Shown piece after piece: positions 45,550 through 54,178 of a DNA stretch of 64,000 bases. Position numbers and translations under genes: made by a program. This DNA comes from Rhodospirillales bacterium. GTDB taxonomy: Bacteria; Pseudomonadota; Alphaproteobacteria; Rhodospirillales; Defluviicoccaceae. The notes beneath the pieces are model-generated. The model saw nothing but the letters and a program-made list of their open reading frames with translations, did not search any database and was not told the origin of the DNA. The stretch is from NCBI GenBank assembly GCA_016710335.1, contig JADJXQ010000001.1, positions 248,001 through 312,000 of the forward strand. Reading direction: 5' to 3'. The first letter of the stretch is position 1; every line of letters begins with the position of its first letter.

Positions 45550-46434
45550 CTACGTCTCGAAAACCTTGATCAGCGCCGCGTGGTCCAGGTTGCCGTGGCC
45601 GGCGGCGATCACCTTGTCGTAGAGGTCGCGGTTGAGACGCGTCGCCGGGAGGTCGAAGCCGAGCGAGGCGGCCAATTCTAGGGCTTGGCTCATGTCCTTG
45701 CGCTGGGTGACGCACTTGCCGCCCGGCGTGAACGTATCGTCGACCATGCGCTGCCCATGCACCTCGAGGATGCGGGAGTCTGCGAAACCGTCCTTGAGCG
45801 CCTCGCGGACCCGTGCCGGATCGGCGCCGGCGCGCTTCGCCAACGTCAGCGCCTCGGCCACCGCGCCAATGTTGAGGCCGACGATGACCTGATTGGCGGC
45901 CTTGGCAACCTGACCCATGCCGACGGGGCCCACATGGGTGGTTCGCCGGCCGAGCACCTCGAAGATCGGCAGGGCGCGGGCGAAGGCGTCGTCGCTGCCG
46001 CCGGCCATGACGATGAGCGCGCCGCTTTCCGCGCCGATGGTGCCGCCCGACACCGGCGCGTCTACGTAAGACCCGCCGGCGGCGGCGACGCGTTCGGCGA
46101 AGCGGCGGGTCTCGGTCATCATTGTGGTGCCCATGTCGATTATCAGGCTGCCGGGCCGCAGCGCGGACACCACGCCGTCCGCGCCGAGCAGCACGGCCTC
46201 CACCGCGGGCGTATCGGGCAGCATCAGAATGATGGTATCGGCCCGCGCGGCGACGTCGGCGGGTGTGGCCGCCGCCTCCATTCCCATGGCCGCAAGATCG
46301 TCGACCACCGCCCGCGATCGGTTGGAGACGACCATGCGGGCGCCAGCCCGGTGCAAGTTGATGGCCATCGGCCTGCCCATCAGCCCCAGCCCGATGAATC
46401 CGATCGTCTGTCCGCTCACCGCCGCCATCGTCAT
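45550..46434 (-). CDS. NAD(P)-dependent beta-hydroxyacid dehydrogenase (3-hydroxyisobutyrate / tartronate semialdehyde reductase family)
   Basis: A 294-residue member of the family. It has a Rossmann motif GFIGLGLMGRPMAINLHRAG, the substrate-binding DAPVSGGTIGAESG and catalytic Lys in GQVAKAANQVIVG. Family members act on 3-hydroxyisobutyrate (MmsB), tartronate semialdehyde (GarR/GlxR) or related acids. Sequence alone does not decide. Either role could link to other genes in the window: MmsA at 7.6-9.1 kb, or glycerate kinase at 26-27.2 kb. ATG 46434 follows GAAGGG; ATG 46428 is possible. It is divergent from the panE-like gene (106 bp). Confidence 0.87.
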   Translation of the reverse strand: MTMAAVSGQTIGFIGLGLMGRPMAINLHRAGARMVVSNRSRAVVDDLAAMGMEAAATPADVAARADTIILMLPDTPAVEAVLLGADGVVSALRPGSLIIDMGTTMMTETRRFAERVAAAGGSYVDAPVSGGTIGAESGALIVMAGGSDDAFARALPIFEVLGRRTTHVGPVGMGQVAKAANQVIVGLNIGAVAEALTLAKRAGADPARVREALKDGFADSRILEVHGQRMVDDTFTPGGKCVTQRKDMSQALELAASLGFDLPATRLNRDLYDKVIAAGHGNLDHAALIKVFET

Positions 46435-46540
46435 CCGCCCTTCGCCGTGGCATGTTACCCTGGTGCAGCGTCGCGGGACTGCATCATCGACGCAAGGCAA
46501 AATCGCCCAGGGCCAACGCAGGGGAGAGGAACTGAAGATC

Positions 46541-47482
46541 ATGCGCATCGCCATCATCGGCACCGGCGGGGTCGGCGGCACATTCGGGGCGCGTCTCGCC
46601 AAAGCCGGCGAGGACGTGCACTTCGTCGCGCGGGGCGCCCATCTCGCGGCGATCCGGCGGAACGGGTTGACGATCCGCCGCGACGAGGGCGAGCTTCACC
46701 TGCACCCGGCGCAGGCGACGGACGACGTGGCCTCGGTCGGGCCGGTGGACCTGGTCTTGATAGCGGTCAAGCTCTACGACACCGACGGCGTGGCGGCCAT
46801 GCTGCCGGCGCTGATGGGGCCGGAGACCGCGGTCGTCTCGTTCCAGAACGGCGTCACCGCGGCCGAGACCTTGATCCGGGCGGTGGGAGCGGAGCGGGTC
46901 TTCGGCGGCGTCACCTACATCATGGCGGTGATCGCCGAGCCGGGGGTCATTGCTCAGACCGGCGCCATGGCGCGGCTGATCTTCGGGGAGTTCGACGGCG
47001 GTCGGACGGCGCGCATCGACTCGTTCCGGGACGCCTGCCAGCGCGCGGGAATCGACGCCGTCGTCAGCGGCGACATTGCTGCCGACATCTGGAGCAAGTT
47101 CACCTTCCTGACGGCGTTGAGCGGCGTCACGGCGCTCACGCGCCTGCCGATCGGTCCGATCCGTGAGGACGCGGATACGCGGGCCCTGCTCGAGGCCGCG
47201 GTCGACGAAGCGGTTGCGGTGGCCCGCGCCCGTGGCGTCGCGCTGCCGGCAGACTTGGCGTCCCGCCACATGGCGCGGTTCGATGGCGCCCCCGCCGATG
47301 TGGGTTCGTCCATGCTCTACGACTTGACCCACGGCAAACGCCTGGAACTGGCGTGGCTCTCAGGCGCGATGGTCGACCTCGGACGCGAGTCCGGCGTCCC
47401 GACCCCGACCCACGCCTTCATCACCGCCGCCCTCAAGCTTCACGCCGGCGGATCGCACGGAGACCGTCGATACGGGACTTGA
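46541..47482 (+). CDS. panE: 2-dehydropantoate 2-reductase family protein
   Basis: A 313-residue ApbA/PanE-family enzyme. It has the N-terminal IAIIGTGGVGGTFGARLAKA, VDLVLIAVKLYDTD and VVSFQNGVTAAETLIRAVGA with catalytic-site Asn/Gly. The C-terminal helical domain has SKFTFLTALSGVTALTRLPI with the conserved Lys. It reduces ketopantoate to pantoate with NADPH in coenzyme A synthesis. Many genomes carry several PanE-like paralogues with other 2-oxoacid substrates, so the symbol is a best guess. ATG 46541 has GGGGAGAGG upstream. Confidence 0.85.
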   Translation: MRIAIIGTGGVGGTFGARLAKAGEDVHFVARGAHLAAIRRNGLTIRRDEGELHLHPAQATDDVASVGPVDLVLIAVKLYDTDGVAAMLPALMGPETAVVSFQNGVTAAETLIRAVGAERVFGGVTYIMAVIAEPGVIAQTGAMARLIFGEFDGGRTARIDSFRDACQRAGIDAVVSGDIAADIWSKFTFLTALSGVTALTRLPIGPIREDADTRALLEAAVDEAVAVARARGVALPADLASRHMARFDGAPADVGSSMLYDLTHGKRLELAWLSGAMVDLGRESGVPTPTHAFITAALKLHAGGSHGDRRYGT

Positions 47483-47605
47483 CCCGCCGTAAAGCTTCGC
47501 CTGAAATGCCGAGAGGTTGAGCACGGCTGTTCCGGTTAGGTCGGGACGATCTGGTCATGACGATCCGGTCGGGTGCGTGCTTTTTTTTGCGGAGGCAGGC
47601 AACCC

Positions 47606-48607
47606 GTGACCGCATCCGTTCCCGAAACGATGCGCGCTGTCGAGATCACTGCGCCCGGCGGTCCGGAGACGCTGGCCACGACGATCCGGCCGGTCCCGAA
47701 GCCCGGCTCGGGCGAGGTGCTGATTCGGGTCGCCGCGGCCGGCGTCAACGGCCCGGACATCCTGCAACGACAGGGCGCGTATCCCGCTCCGCCGGGCGTC
47801 ACCGACATTCCGGGGCTGGAGGTGGCCGGCGCCGTGGCCGGCCTCGGCTCAGATGTCCCGGATTGGCGGGTGGGCGATCAGCTGTGCGCCCTGGTGGCCG
47901 GCGGCGGCTATGCCGAGTATTGTACGGTCCCGGCGGCACAATGCTTGCCGATTCCGGACGGCCTCGACACTGCCGAAGCGGCAGCCCTGCCGGAGACGTT
48001 CTTCACCGTGTGGACCAACGTGTTCGAGCGGGGGCGGCTCGCGTCCGGCGAATCGCTGCTGGTGCACGGCGGCGCCGGCGGCATCGGAACCACCGCGATC
48101 CAGATGGCGAACCGCCTGGGCGCGCGGGTGTTCGCCACCGCCGGCAGCGCCGACAAGTGCGATGTGTGCCGGCGGCTCGGTGCGGAGCGCGCCATCGACT
48201 ATACGCGTGAAGATTTCGTCGACGTGATCAAGGAGGCGACCGATAGCCGCGGCGTCGACGTGATCCTCGACATGGTCGGCGGCGACTACGTGTCGCGCAA
48301 CATCAAGTGCCTGGCGCGCGAGGGGCGGCTGGTCAGCATCGCCTTCCGCCGTGGCAGCCGCGTCGAGATCGACCTCATGCCGGTCATGCTGAAGCGCCTG
48401 ACCCTGACCGGCTCGACCTTGCGCATCCAGTCGGTCCCGCGCAAGGGCGAGATCGCCGCCGCCCTGCGTGAACGCATCTGGCCGCTGATCGCCGACGGGC
48501 GCATCCGCCCGCTCATCCACGCGCGCCTCCCGCTCGCCGACGCCGCCGAAGCGCACCGGTTGATGGAGGCGTCCGTCCATGTCGGCAAGATCGTCCTCGT
48601 CGTCTGA
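47606..48607 (+). CDS. NAD(P)H quinone oxidoreductase (zinc-independent MDR family)
   Basis: A 333-residue medium-chain reductase of the QOR/PIG3 type. It has MRAVEITAPGGPETL at the start of the fold, AAGVNGPDILQRQGAYPAPP, VHGGAGGIGTTAIQMANRLG as the NADPH-binding motif and the terminal AEAHRLMEASVHVGKIVLVV. There are no zinc-ligand Cys/His clusters. PIG3-like enzymes reduce quinones or other alpha,beta-unsaturated carbonyls. GTG 47606 after GGAGG is the likely start; ATG 47630 gives the common family N-terminus. It is followed by the BtuF-like gene after 65 bp. Confidence 0.88.
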   Translation: MTASVPETMRAVEITAPGGPETLATTIRPVPKPGSGEVLIRVAAAGVNGPDILQRQGAYPAPPGVTDIPGLEVAGAVAGLGSDVPDWRVGDQLCALVAGGGYAEYCTVPAAQCLPIPDGLDTAEAAALPETFFTVWTNVFERGRLASGESLLVHGGAGGIGTTAIQMANRLGARVFATAGSADKCDVCRRLGAERAIDYTREDFVDVIKEATDSRGVDVILDMVGGDYVSRNIKCLAREGRLVSIAFRRGSRVEIDLMPVMLKRLTLTGSTLRIQSVPRKGEIAAALRERIWPLIADGRIRPLIHARLPLADAAEAHRLMEASVHVGKIVLVV

Positions 48608-48672
48608 GGGGAGTCCGTGTCCAAGGGCGGCATTAGCGGTCTCGCGTTGATCGGAACAGGAGGATGGAGCGC

Positions 48673-49602
48673 GTGACGGCGTCAGACCCGCGCATTGTTT
48701 CGCTGCTGCCGAGCGCAACCGAAATCGTGGTCGCCCTCGGCCTGGGGGAACGTCTCGTCGGGCGATCCCATGAGTGCGACTTCCCGCCATTCGTGGCGCA
48801 GCTTCCCGTGTGCACCTCGAGCAAGCTCGAGAAGGGGCTGTCATCGCGGGAAATCGAGGTGCGGGTGCAGGAAATCGTCCGGCAGGGCCTTTCCGTCTAC
48901 GACGTCGATGTAAACCTGCTCCGTGACCTCCGCCCCGACGTGATCCTGACCCAGTCGCAATGTGCGGTCTGCGCCGTCACGCCGCGCGATCTCGAGGACG
49001 CGTTGGCCGACTGGACCGGCAGCGACCCGCTGCTGTTGTCGCTGGCGCCCGACACGCTGGATGATGTCTGGGGCGACATGCTGCGGGTCGGCGAGGCTGT
49101 AGACGCGCAAGGACAGGCCGATGCGGCGGTCGCCGGTCTCCGGGGACGGCTCGAGATGCTTCGCCGCCGCCACGCCACTTCGGCGCACCGCCCCACCGTG
49201 GCCGCAATAGAGTGGACGGAACCACTGATGGCGGCGGGAAACTGGGTGCCGGAACTGATCGAAATCGCCGGAGGTCAGCCGTTGTTCGCGACGGCCGGTC
49301 AGCACTCGCCGTGGCTGGAGTGGGAGGCGCTGGCAAAGGCGGATCCGGAGATCATCGTGCTGATGCCGTGTGGCTACCAGATCGACCAGACCCTTGCAGA
49401 ACTCGGCACACTCGAGTCCGAAGCGCGCTGGCAAGACCTCGCCGCCGTCCGCAACGGGCGCGTGTACGCCGCCGACGGCCACCATTTCTTCAACAGACCC
49501 GGGCCGAGACTTGTCGACTCGGCAGAAATATTGGCCGATCTTTTTGGCCAGAGCGGCTCCGGCGCGAGGCGTGAAGGCCATGGCTGGGTTGCCGCTGTCT
49601 AG
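48673..49602 (+). CDS. Cobalamin-binding protein (BtuF-like, TroA fold), no signal peptide
   Basis: About 309 residues of the helical-backbone metal-receptor (BtuF/FhuD) superfamily: RIVSLLPSATEIVVALGLGE, LVGRSHECDFPP, VILTQSQCAVCAV and WQDLAAVRNGRVYAADGHHF. Cys residues in HECDFPP and QCAVCAV are typical of this cytoplasmic-looking branch, often annotated as cobalamin-binding or B12-related. No signal peptide and no transporter genes are present, so uptake is not implied. The start is chosen as GTG 48673 because AGGAGG lies nine bases upstream; ATG 48664 sits directly on that site. No cobalamin riboswitch fits in the short upstream gap. Confidence 0.78.
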   Translation: MTASDPRIVSLLPSATEIVVALGLGERLVGRSHECDFPPFVAQLPVCTSSKLEKGLSSREIEVRVQEIVRQGLSVYDVDVNLLRDLRPDVILTQSQCAVCAVTPRDLEDALADWTGSDPLLLSLAPDTLDDVWGDMLRVGEAVDAQGQADAAVAGLRGRLEMLRRRHATSAHRPTVAAIEWTEPLMAAGNWVPELIEIAGGQPLFATAGQHSPWLEWEALAKADPEIIVLMPCGYQIDQTLAELGTLESEARWQDLAAVRNGRVYAADGHHFFNRPGPRLVDSAEILADLFGQSGSGARREGHGWVAAV

Positions 49603-49857
49603 CGCCCGCATTCCGAAAGCACCAGATGTTGGCCACGGCAGACTCGGCGCGCGGTGGCAGACGTATCCGCAGCAAGGAGCATGAGGCAGGGAGCCTCTCT
49701 CGATGTAAGCCATAATCAACGTGTTGTGCTCGCGCGGCTTTAATTGCTCGCGGCATCCGATTATATTGAGCTATACGGGCAATGAACGACGTTTCACAAC
49801 CTCCCCCGTGATCGCCGTTTTGTTGCTCTCAATTCATGCGCCGACGGGAAGAAGATT

Positions 49858-50400
49858 ATGAACAAACCGCTCATGCCGAAAGCCACCGCGGTCTGGCTGG
49901 TTGAAAACACCGCCTTGACGTTCGAGCAGATCGCGGATTTTTGCGGAATGCACGCCCTCGAAGTTCAGGCCATCGCCGACGCGGAGGTGGCGATGGGCAT
50001 GCAGGGACGGGATCCGCTGGTCGCCGGCGAACTGACGCGCGACGAGATCGAACGCTGCTCGGCTGACCCCGAGGCCAAGTTGAACTTCGCCAAACCCAAC
50101 ATCCCGACGGCCCAGGTGCGGCAGAAGGGGGCGCGCTATACGCCGGTCGCCAAGCGCCAGGACCGGCCCGACGCCATCGCCTGGATTCTTAAAAACTACC
50201 CGGAGGTCGGCGACGGGCAGATCTGTCGGCTGATCGGCACCACCAAGGCGACCATCGACAAGATCCGCGACCGTACCCACTGGAACTCCCAGAACATAAA
50301 GCCGCAAAACCCCGTCAGCCTCGGCCTCTGCTCCGAAGCGGAGTTGGAGAAACAGGTCAACCTCGCCCGCGCCCGCACCGGCACCGTCCACAGCGGTTGA
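49858..50400 (+). CDS. trcR: Cell cycle transcriptional regulator TrcR (DUF1013)
   Basis: A 180-residue protein of the alphaproteobacterial DUF1013 family. MPKATAVWLVENTALTFEQI, followed by ADFCGMHALEVQAIADAE, is a helix-turn-helix-like start. ILKNYPEVGDGQICRLIGTT and IDKIRDRTHWNSQNIKPQNP are the second conserved block. TrcR was described in Rhodobacter/Caulobacter relatives as a cell-cycle transcription regulator associated with RNA polymerase. It is restricted to Alphaproteobacteria and therefore supports the taxonomic placement. It has its own 255-bp upstream region and a GGGAAGAAG ribosome-binding site. Confidence 0.9.
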   Translation: MNKPLMPKATAVWLVENTALTFEQIADFCGMHALEVQAIADAEVAMGMQGRDPLVAGELTRDEIERCSADPEAKLNFAKPNIPTAQVRQKGARYTPVAKRQDRPDAIAWILKNYPEVGDGQICRLIGTTKATIDKIRDRTHWNSQNIKPQNPVSLGLCSEAELEKQVNLARARTGTVHSG

Positions 50401-50494
50401 AGCGTGTCCCGCGGCCGGGATTGAAGTGTGTCTCGCGGCCGGGCCGCCGCTGCCGATGTGCGGCATGAGCGGCGGTTGTGGCACCGGCCATGGG

Positions 50495-50896
50495 CTACAG
50501 GTGGTCCATCTCCACGTCTTCACAGGAAATGCCGAGCTGGGCGAGACCTTCCTCGAGGTAGTCGCCGAGGAGCGGGATCTGCATCAACGCTTCGGGGCGG
50601 CGGCTTTCGGTGTCTTCGCGGGCGGCGGTGAGGGCGCTTTTCCAGGTGTCGAACCCGTAGTCGCCGCCGAGCCAGACCAGAGCCAGTACCTCGCACGCCT
50701 CATCCTCGTTGAGGCTTTCGAGGCAGGCCCGGACCTCCAGAGCAGTCGGGTCGTCGGGAAAATCGAACAGGATCTCGCTGTCGCCGTCGTCGGTCGGATT
50801 GTCGCCCGGGTCGGGCACTTCCGGATCCATCTTGGCGTCGAACTCGCGCGCCTTGATGATCAGGTAGCAAACCTTCTCATGATCGATCGTCAGCAT
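50495..50896 (-). CDS. DUF3775 domain-containing protein
   Basis: A 133-residue acidic cytoplasmic protein: LTIDHEKVCYLIIKAREFDA, a DPGDNPTDDGDSE-type acidic loop, ALEVRACLESLNEDEACEVL and ALVWLGGDYGFDTW. This order of segments is the DUF3775 family of proteobacteria, with no known function. ATG 50896 has GGGGACG upstream; the long frame above it is shadow. It lies 109 bp from the radical SAM gene on the same strand. It is convergent with trcR. Confidence 0.8.
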   Translation of the reverse strand: MLTIDHEKVCYLIIKAREFDAKMDPEVPDPGDNPTDDGDSEILFDFPDDPTALEVRACLESLNEDEACEVLALVWLGGDYGFDTWKSALTAAREDTESRRPEALMQIPLLGDYLEEGLAQLGISCEDVEMDHL

Positions 50897-51005
50897 TTTC
50901 GTCCCCAGACCATTGAACGCAGGCGACAATAGTGGGCATCGACAGCGATGGAAAGCAGCCTGCGACGCCGAAGCGGCCCGGCCGGGCGCGCCATCCGCTT
51001 CAACG

Positions 51006-52133
51006 CTAAAGGAGCGATAACTGGCTGCCTTCCCTGTTGTCCGGCCGCCTGAACTGGCTGGTGTCCAAGTCGAAATCCGCCGCCCGGCCGTAGCCGAGCC
51101 CCAGTCGCCCGCAAGCCAGCCGGAGCCGTTGCTGCAGCAGTTCGGCATAGGCGCCCTCGCCGGTCATGCGCGTGCCGTACGCGGCGTCATAGAGGGCGCC
51201 GCCGCGGCACTCGCGGACGCGCGCCAGGACTCGCGCGGCCTTGAGCGGCGCGTGGGCCTGCAGCCAGTCGGCGAACAGATCCTTGACCTCGTGGGGCAGG
51301 CGCAGCAGGACGGCGCCGGCGCTGACGGCGCCGGCCCGGGCGGCAGCGGCGAGGATGGCCTCGATCTCGTGGTCGTTGATGAACGGGATCAACGGCGCCA
51401 CCAGGACCGAGACGCGAATGCCGGCGTCGGTCAACGTGCGGATGGCCTCCAGTCGGCGCCGCGGCGCCGACGCCCGCGGCTCCATGCGGCCCGCAAGGCG
51501 AGGATCCAGGGTCGTCACCGAAATGGCGACGCTGCCGAGGCGACGCGCCGCCATCGGCGCCAACAGGTCGACGTCGCGGGTGACCAGGCGCGACTTGGTG
51601 ACCACCGCCACCGGATGATGACAATCCGAGAGGACCTCCAGAATCCCGCGGGTGATGCACCGCTCGCGCTCGATCGGCTGGTAAGGATCGGTGTTGGCGC
51701 CGAGGGTGATCGGCTGGGGTCGGTATCCCGGAGCCCGCAACTGGCGCTCGAGGACGGCGGGGGCGTTGGTCTTGGCGACCAGATGCGTCTCGAAGTCGAG
51801 GCCCGGCGACAGACCGAGATAGGCGTGGGTCGGCCGAGCGAAGCAGTAGACACAGCCGTGCTCGCAGCCGCGGTAGGGGTTGATGGAGCGGTCGAACGGC
51901 ACGTCGGGAGAGTCGTTGCGGGCGATTATGGTCCGGCAAGCCTCGTCGGTGACCACTGTCGCCGGCGGTACAACGTCCGCGTCGCCTCCGTCACCGCTTC
52001 CGTCGCCGCCTGCGCCTCGGCCGACGCCCCAGTCATCGTCCACGGCCTCGCGAATCAGCGGCTCGAAACGGCCGCTCGGGTTCCCGATGGCGCCGCGCCC
52101 TTTCCGCGGCCGTTTCTGCGAGGCGTGGCTCAT
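51006..52133 (-). CDS. PA0069-family radical SAM protein
   Basis: A 375-residue radical SAM protein. The [4Fe-4S] motif CEHGCVYC lies in NPYRGCEHGCVYCFARPTHA. Surrounding SPL-like elements are ISVTTLDPRLAGRMEPRASA and VLVAPLIPFINDHE. The family (PA0069, COG1533) resembles spore photoproduct lyase, but its reaction in non-spore-forming bacteria is unknown. The N-terminal KRPRKGRGAIGNPSGRFE is the standard start, so ATG 52133 is used. It has a Gly/Asp-rich insertion (GVGRGAGGDGSGDGGDADV) near residues 36-55. Confidence 0.88.
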   Translation of the reverse strand: MSHASQKRPRKGRGAIGNPSGRFEPLIREAVDDDWGVGRGAGGDGSGDGGDADVVPPATVVTDEACRTIIARNDSPDVPFDRSINPYRGCEHGCVYCFARPTHAYLGLSPGLDFETHLVAKTNAPAVLERQLRAPGYRPQPITLGANTDPYQPIERERCITRGILEVLSDCHHPVAVVTKSRLVTRDVDLLAPMAARRLGSVAISVTTLDPRLAGRMEPRASAPRRRLEAIRTLTDAGIRVSVLVAPLIPFINDHEIEAILAAAARAGAVSAGAVLLRLPHEVKDLFADWLQAHAPLKAARVLARVRECRGGALYDAAYGTRMTGEGAYAELLQQRLRLACGRLGLGYGRAADFDLDTSQFRRPDNREGSQLSLL

Positions 52134-52210
52134 GGGTGGAGGATAGTGCCATCAAAAGAACAAGGCAAGAACTTCCGCCAGCGGGTGGGCGGTGCTGGCG
52201 CTCAGGCTGG

Positions 52211-52242
52211 GCTCTCCCTTGACCCCTTGTCGAAGGGTGAGC
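52211..52242. repeat. REP-like imperfect palindrome
   Basis: The arms GCTCTCCCTT (52211-52220) and AAGGGTGAGC (52233-52242) pair with one mismatch around a 12-base loop that contains CTTGTCG. The sequence resembles the common proteobacterial short repeat GCTCACCCTGAGC-TTGTCG-AAGGGTGAGC. A decayed half copy (GCTCACCCTGAGCCTGTCG) is at 45188-45206. It lies in the 149-bp divergent gap between the radical SAM and glycosyltransferase genes. Confidence 0.5.
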
Positions 52243-52282
52243 GACGTCGGTATGGTCGGCCGCGGATTGCAGGCGGCGGACG

Positions 52283-52957
52283 ATGTTGGCGGTTGTCATC
52301 CCCACTCTCAATGCGGCCGCGACCCTGGGGCGGACGCTGGAGGCCGTGGCCGCGGGGGGCGACGCGGCGGTGGAAGTGGTCGTCGCGGACGGCGGCTCGG
52401 CCGACTCCACCTGCCGGATCGCCGTGGAGGGCGGCGCAAGGGTCGTCGTGGCGTCACGCGGCCGCGGCCGGCAGTTGGCGGCCGGCGCGCGCGTCGCCGT
52501 CGGCGCCTGGCTGCTGTTTCTGCACGCGGACACGCGGTTGCCGCGCGGGTGGCGCGCGGTCGTCGCGACGTTCGCTGAATCCCCCGAAAACGTCGGCCGC
52601 GCCGGCTACTTCCGGTTCGCGCTGGACGACGACGCCGCGGCGGCGCGGCGGCTGGAAGCGGCGGTCGCTTGGCGGTGCCGCCGCCTCGGGCTTCCATACG
52701 GGGACCAAGGGCTGCTGATCGCCCGCAGGTTCTACGAGGGCCTGGGGGGATATCAGCCGATGCCGCTGATGGAGGACGTGGATCTGGTGCGCCGCATCGG
52801 CAAGCGCCGGCTGGTCGAACTCGGAGCGACAGCCGTAACGTCCGCGGAGCGGTATCGGCGCGACGGATATGGGCGGCGCGCCGCACGCAATGCGATGTGC
52901 CTCGGCTTGTACACGGCGGGCGTGCCGCCGCACCTGATCGCCCGGTTCTACGGTTGA
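52283..52957 (+). CDS. TIGR04283-family glycosyltransferase
   Basis: A 224-residue GT2-fold protein: LAVVIPTLNAAATLGRTLEA, VVVADGGSADSTCRIA, LLFLHADTRLPRGWR (DxD-like HADT) and the later YGDQGLLIARRFYEGLGGYQ. This is the TIGR04283 family, often encoded beside a TIGR04282 (DUF2064) partner, as here. Family annotation links some members to arsenosugar biosynthesis, but no ars gene is in the window. The partner gene starts 20 bp downstream. The sugar donor and acceptor are unknown. Confidence 0.87.
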   Translation: MLAVVIPTLNAAATLGRTLEAVAAGGDAAVEVVVADGGSADSTCRIAVEGGARVVVASRGRGRQLAAGARVAVGAWLLFLHADTRLPRGWRAVVATFAESPENVGRAGYFRFALDDDAAAARRLEAAVAWRCRRLGLPYGDQGLLIARRFYEGLGGYQPMPLMEDVDLVRRIGKRRLVELGATAVTSAERYRRDGYGRRAARNAMCLGLYTAGVPPHLIARFYG

Positions 52958-52977
52958 GCGCCGAAAGTGTAGCTGCG

Positions 52978-53598
52978 ATGGGTCTCGACCAACACCTCGT
53001 CGCGTTCGCCCGCGCGCCCCGTATCGGGCGGGTCAAGCGGCGCCTCGCCGCGGACGTCGGCGCGGTGGCCGCCTGGCAGTTCTACCGCCAGACCCTGCAG
53101 GCGGTGCTGACGACCCTTGCGGGCGGCGGGCGATGGCGGCGGTGGCTCGCGGTCACTCCGGATGCAGCTTTGGGCGAGGACCGGGTGTGGCCGCGCGGCT
53201 GGCGGCGAATCGGACAGGGCGGCGGCGACCTCGGGATGCGGATGTCGCGGGTGATGGCGAAACTGCCGCCCGGCCCGGCGGTGATCATCGGAACCGATGT
53301 TCCGGAGCTTTGTCCGCGACATATCGCAGCGGCGTTCGACGCTCTGGGGGCCCATGACGCCGCCATCGGCCCGGCGGCGGACGGCGGCTACTGGCTGATC
53401 GGGCTGAAACGGCGCCCGCGCCTGTCCAATGCCTTTGCGGATGTGCGCTGGTCATCGCCCCACACCCTGGCCGACACGCTCGCCGCTCTCGACGGGCTTG
53501 ACGTCGCCATTCTGGAAACATTGGACGATGTGGATGACGGCGCCGGACTGGCGCGCTGGCGCCGGCGCCGAGGTCGGGCCGGCGATGGCGATCAGTGA
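52978..53598 (+). CDS. TIGR04282-family (DUF2064) glycosyltransferase-like protein
   Basis: A 206-residue nucleotidyltransferase/glycosyltransferase-A-like fold: LVAFARAPRIGRVKRRLAAD at the N-terminus, PAVIIGTDVPELCPRHIAAA (DxD equivalent) and AAIGPAADGGYWLIGLKR. The TIGR04282 family usually co-occurs with TIGR04283, and this gene is the second in that pair. ATG 52978 is used; a TTG at 52954 overlapping the first gene's stop (TTGA) is an alternative. Its end overlaps the opposing hspQ gene by seven bases. Confidence 0.85.
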   Translation: MGLDQHLVAFARAPRIGRVKRRLAADVGAVAAWQFYRQTLQAVLTTLAGGGRWRRWLAVTPDAALGEDRVWPRGWRRIGQGGGDLGMRMSRVMAKLPPGPAVIIGTDVPELCPRHIAAAFDALGAHDAAIGPAADGGYWLIGLKRRPRLSNAFADVRWSSPHTLADTLAALDGLDVAILETLDDVDDGAGLARWRRRRGRAGDGDQ

Positions 53599-53921
53599 GC
53601 GGTTCCCGGTCGGGTGACGTAGCGGCCGCCATCCCAGCCCGAGAACATCTCGCTCACCTGCGGGTGACCGACCGGCTTGCCGCTTTCATCCGGCAGCAGA
53701 TTCTGCTCGGAAACGTAGGCGATGTAGCTCGTCTCCTCGTTCTCGGCGAGCAGGTGGTAGAACGGCTGGTTCTTGCTCGGCCGGATGTGCTCCGGGATGG
53801 ACTGCCACCACTCCTCCGTGTTGGCGAACACAGGGTCGACGTCGTAGATGACTCCACGAAACGGGTAGATGCGGTGGCGCACGACCTGCCCGATTTGGAA
53901 CTTTGCCTGGTGAATCGTCAT
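53592..53921 (-). CDS. hspQ: Heat shock protein HspQ (YccV domain)
   Basis: A 109-residue protein: AKFQIGQVVRHRIYPFRGVI, DVDPVFANTEEWWQSIPEHI, RPSKNQPFYHLLAENEETSY and VSEQNLLPDESGKPVGHPQV. This is the whole HspQ/hemimethylated-DNA-binding YccV fold. In E. coli HspQ modulates Lon protease specificity and is induced by heat. ATG 53921 has AAGG six bases upstream. A CTTGAAA heat-shock -35-like element lies about 55 bp upstream, but no clear -10 element follows. Confidence 0.92.
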   Translation of the reverse strand: MTIHQAKFQIGQVVRHRIYPFRGVIYDVDPVFANTEEWWQSIPEHIRPSKNQPFYHLLAENEETSYIAYVSEQNLLPDESGKPVGHPQVSEMFSGWDGGRYVTRPGTAH

Positions 53922-53972
53922 CACGCACCTTCATGCCTGTTACCCATCAAGTTGTGCTTGAACACCAGTGGA

Positions 53973-53979
53973 TTTCAAG
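53973..53979 (-). promoter_or_regulatory. Possible sigma-32 type -35 element of hspQ
   Basis: The heptamer CTTGAAA on the minus strand matches the heat-shock -35 consensus. It is followed by TTCAAGCACAACTTGA, an inverted TCAAG/CTTGA repeat. No convincing -10 hexamer is found at normal spacing, so support is weak. The position suits hspQ, whose start is about 52 bp downstream. Confidence 0.3.
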
Positions 53980-54178
53980 GGCGCTGATCGGACTATCGGC
54001 GAATTGCGGCAAATCGGCGCGGCCGGCCGGCCGCCGCCGGCCGCGGCATCCCATGACCGGCTGATGATCATAGCGCTCGAGCAACGGTTTCTTCAGCAAT
54101 TGTGGAAGATTCTATCTTCATCAGATGGCGCGCCCGCCCGAGGCGCGATCCGCTGTGCAGACAGCCTGGGGGCGAGCA

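Noticed and set aside
47571..47590. T8 run after panE as an intrinsic terminator
   Set aside because: No GC-rich hairpin directly precedes the T-tract.
48608..48672. Cobalamin riboswitch before the BtuF-like gene
   Set aside because: The gap is under 70 bp, too short for the element, and no B12-box-like sequence was seen.
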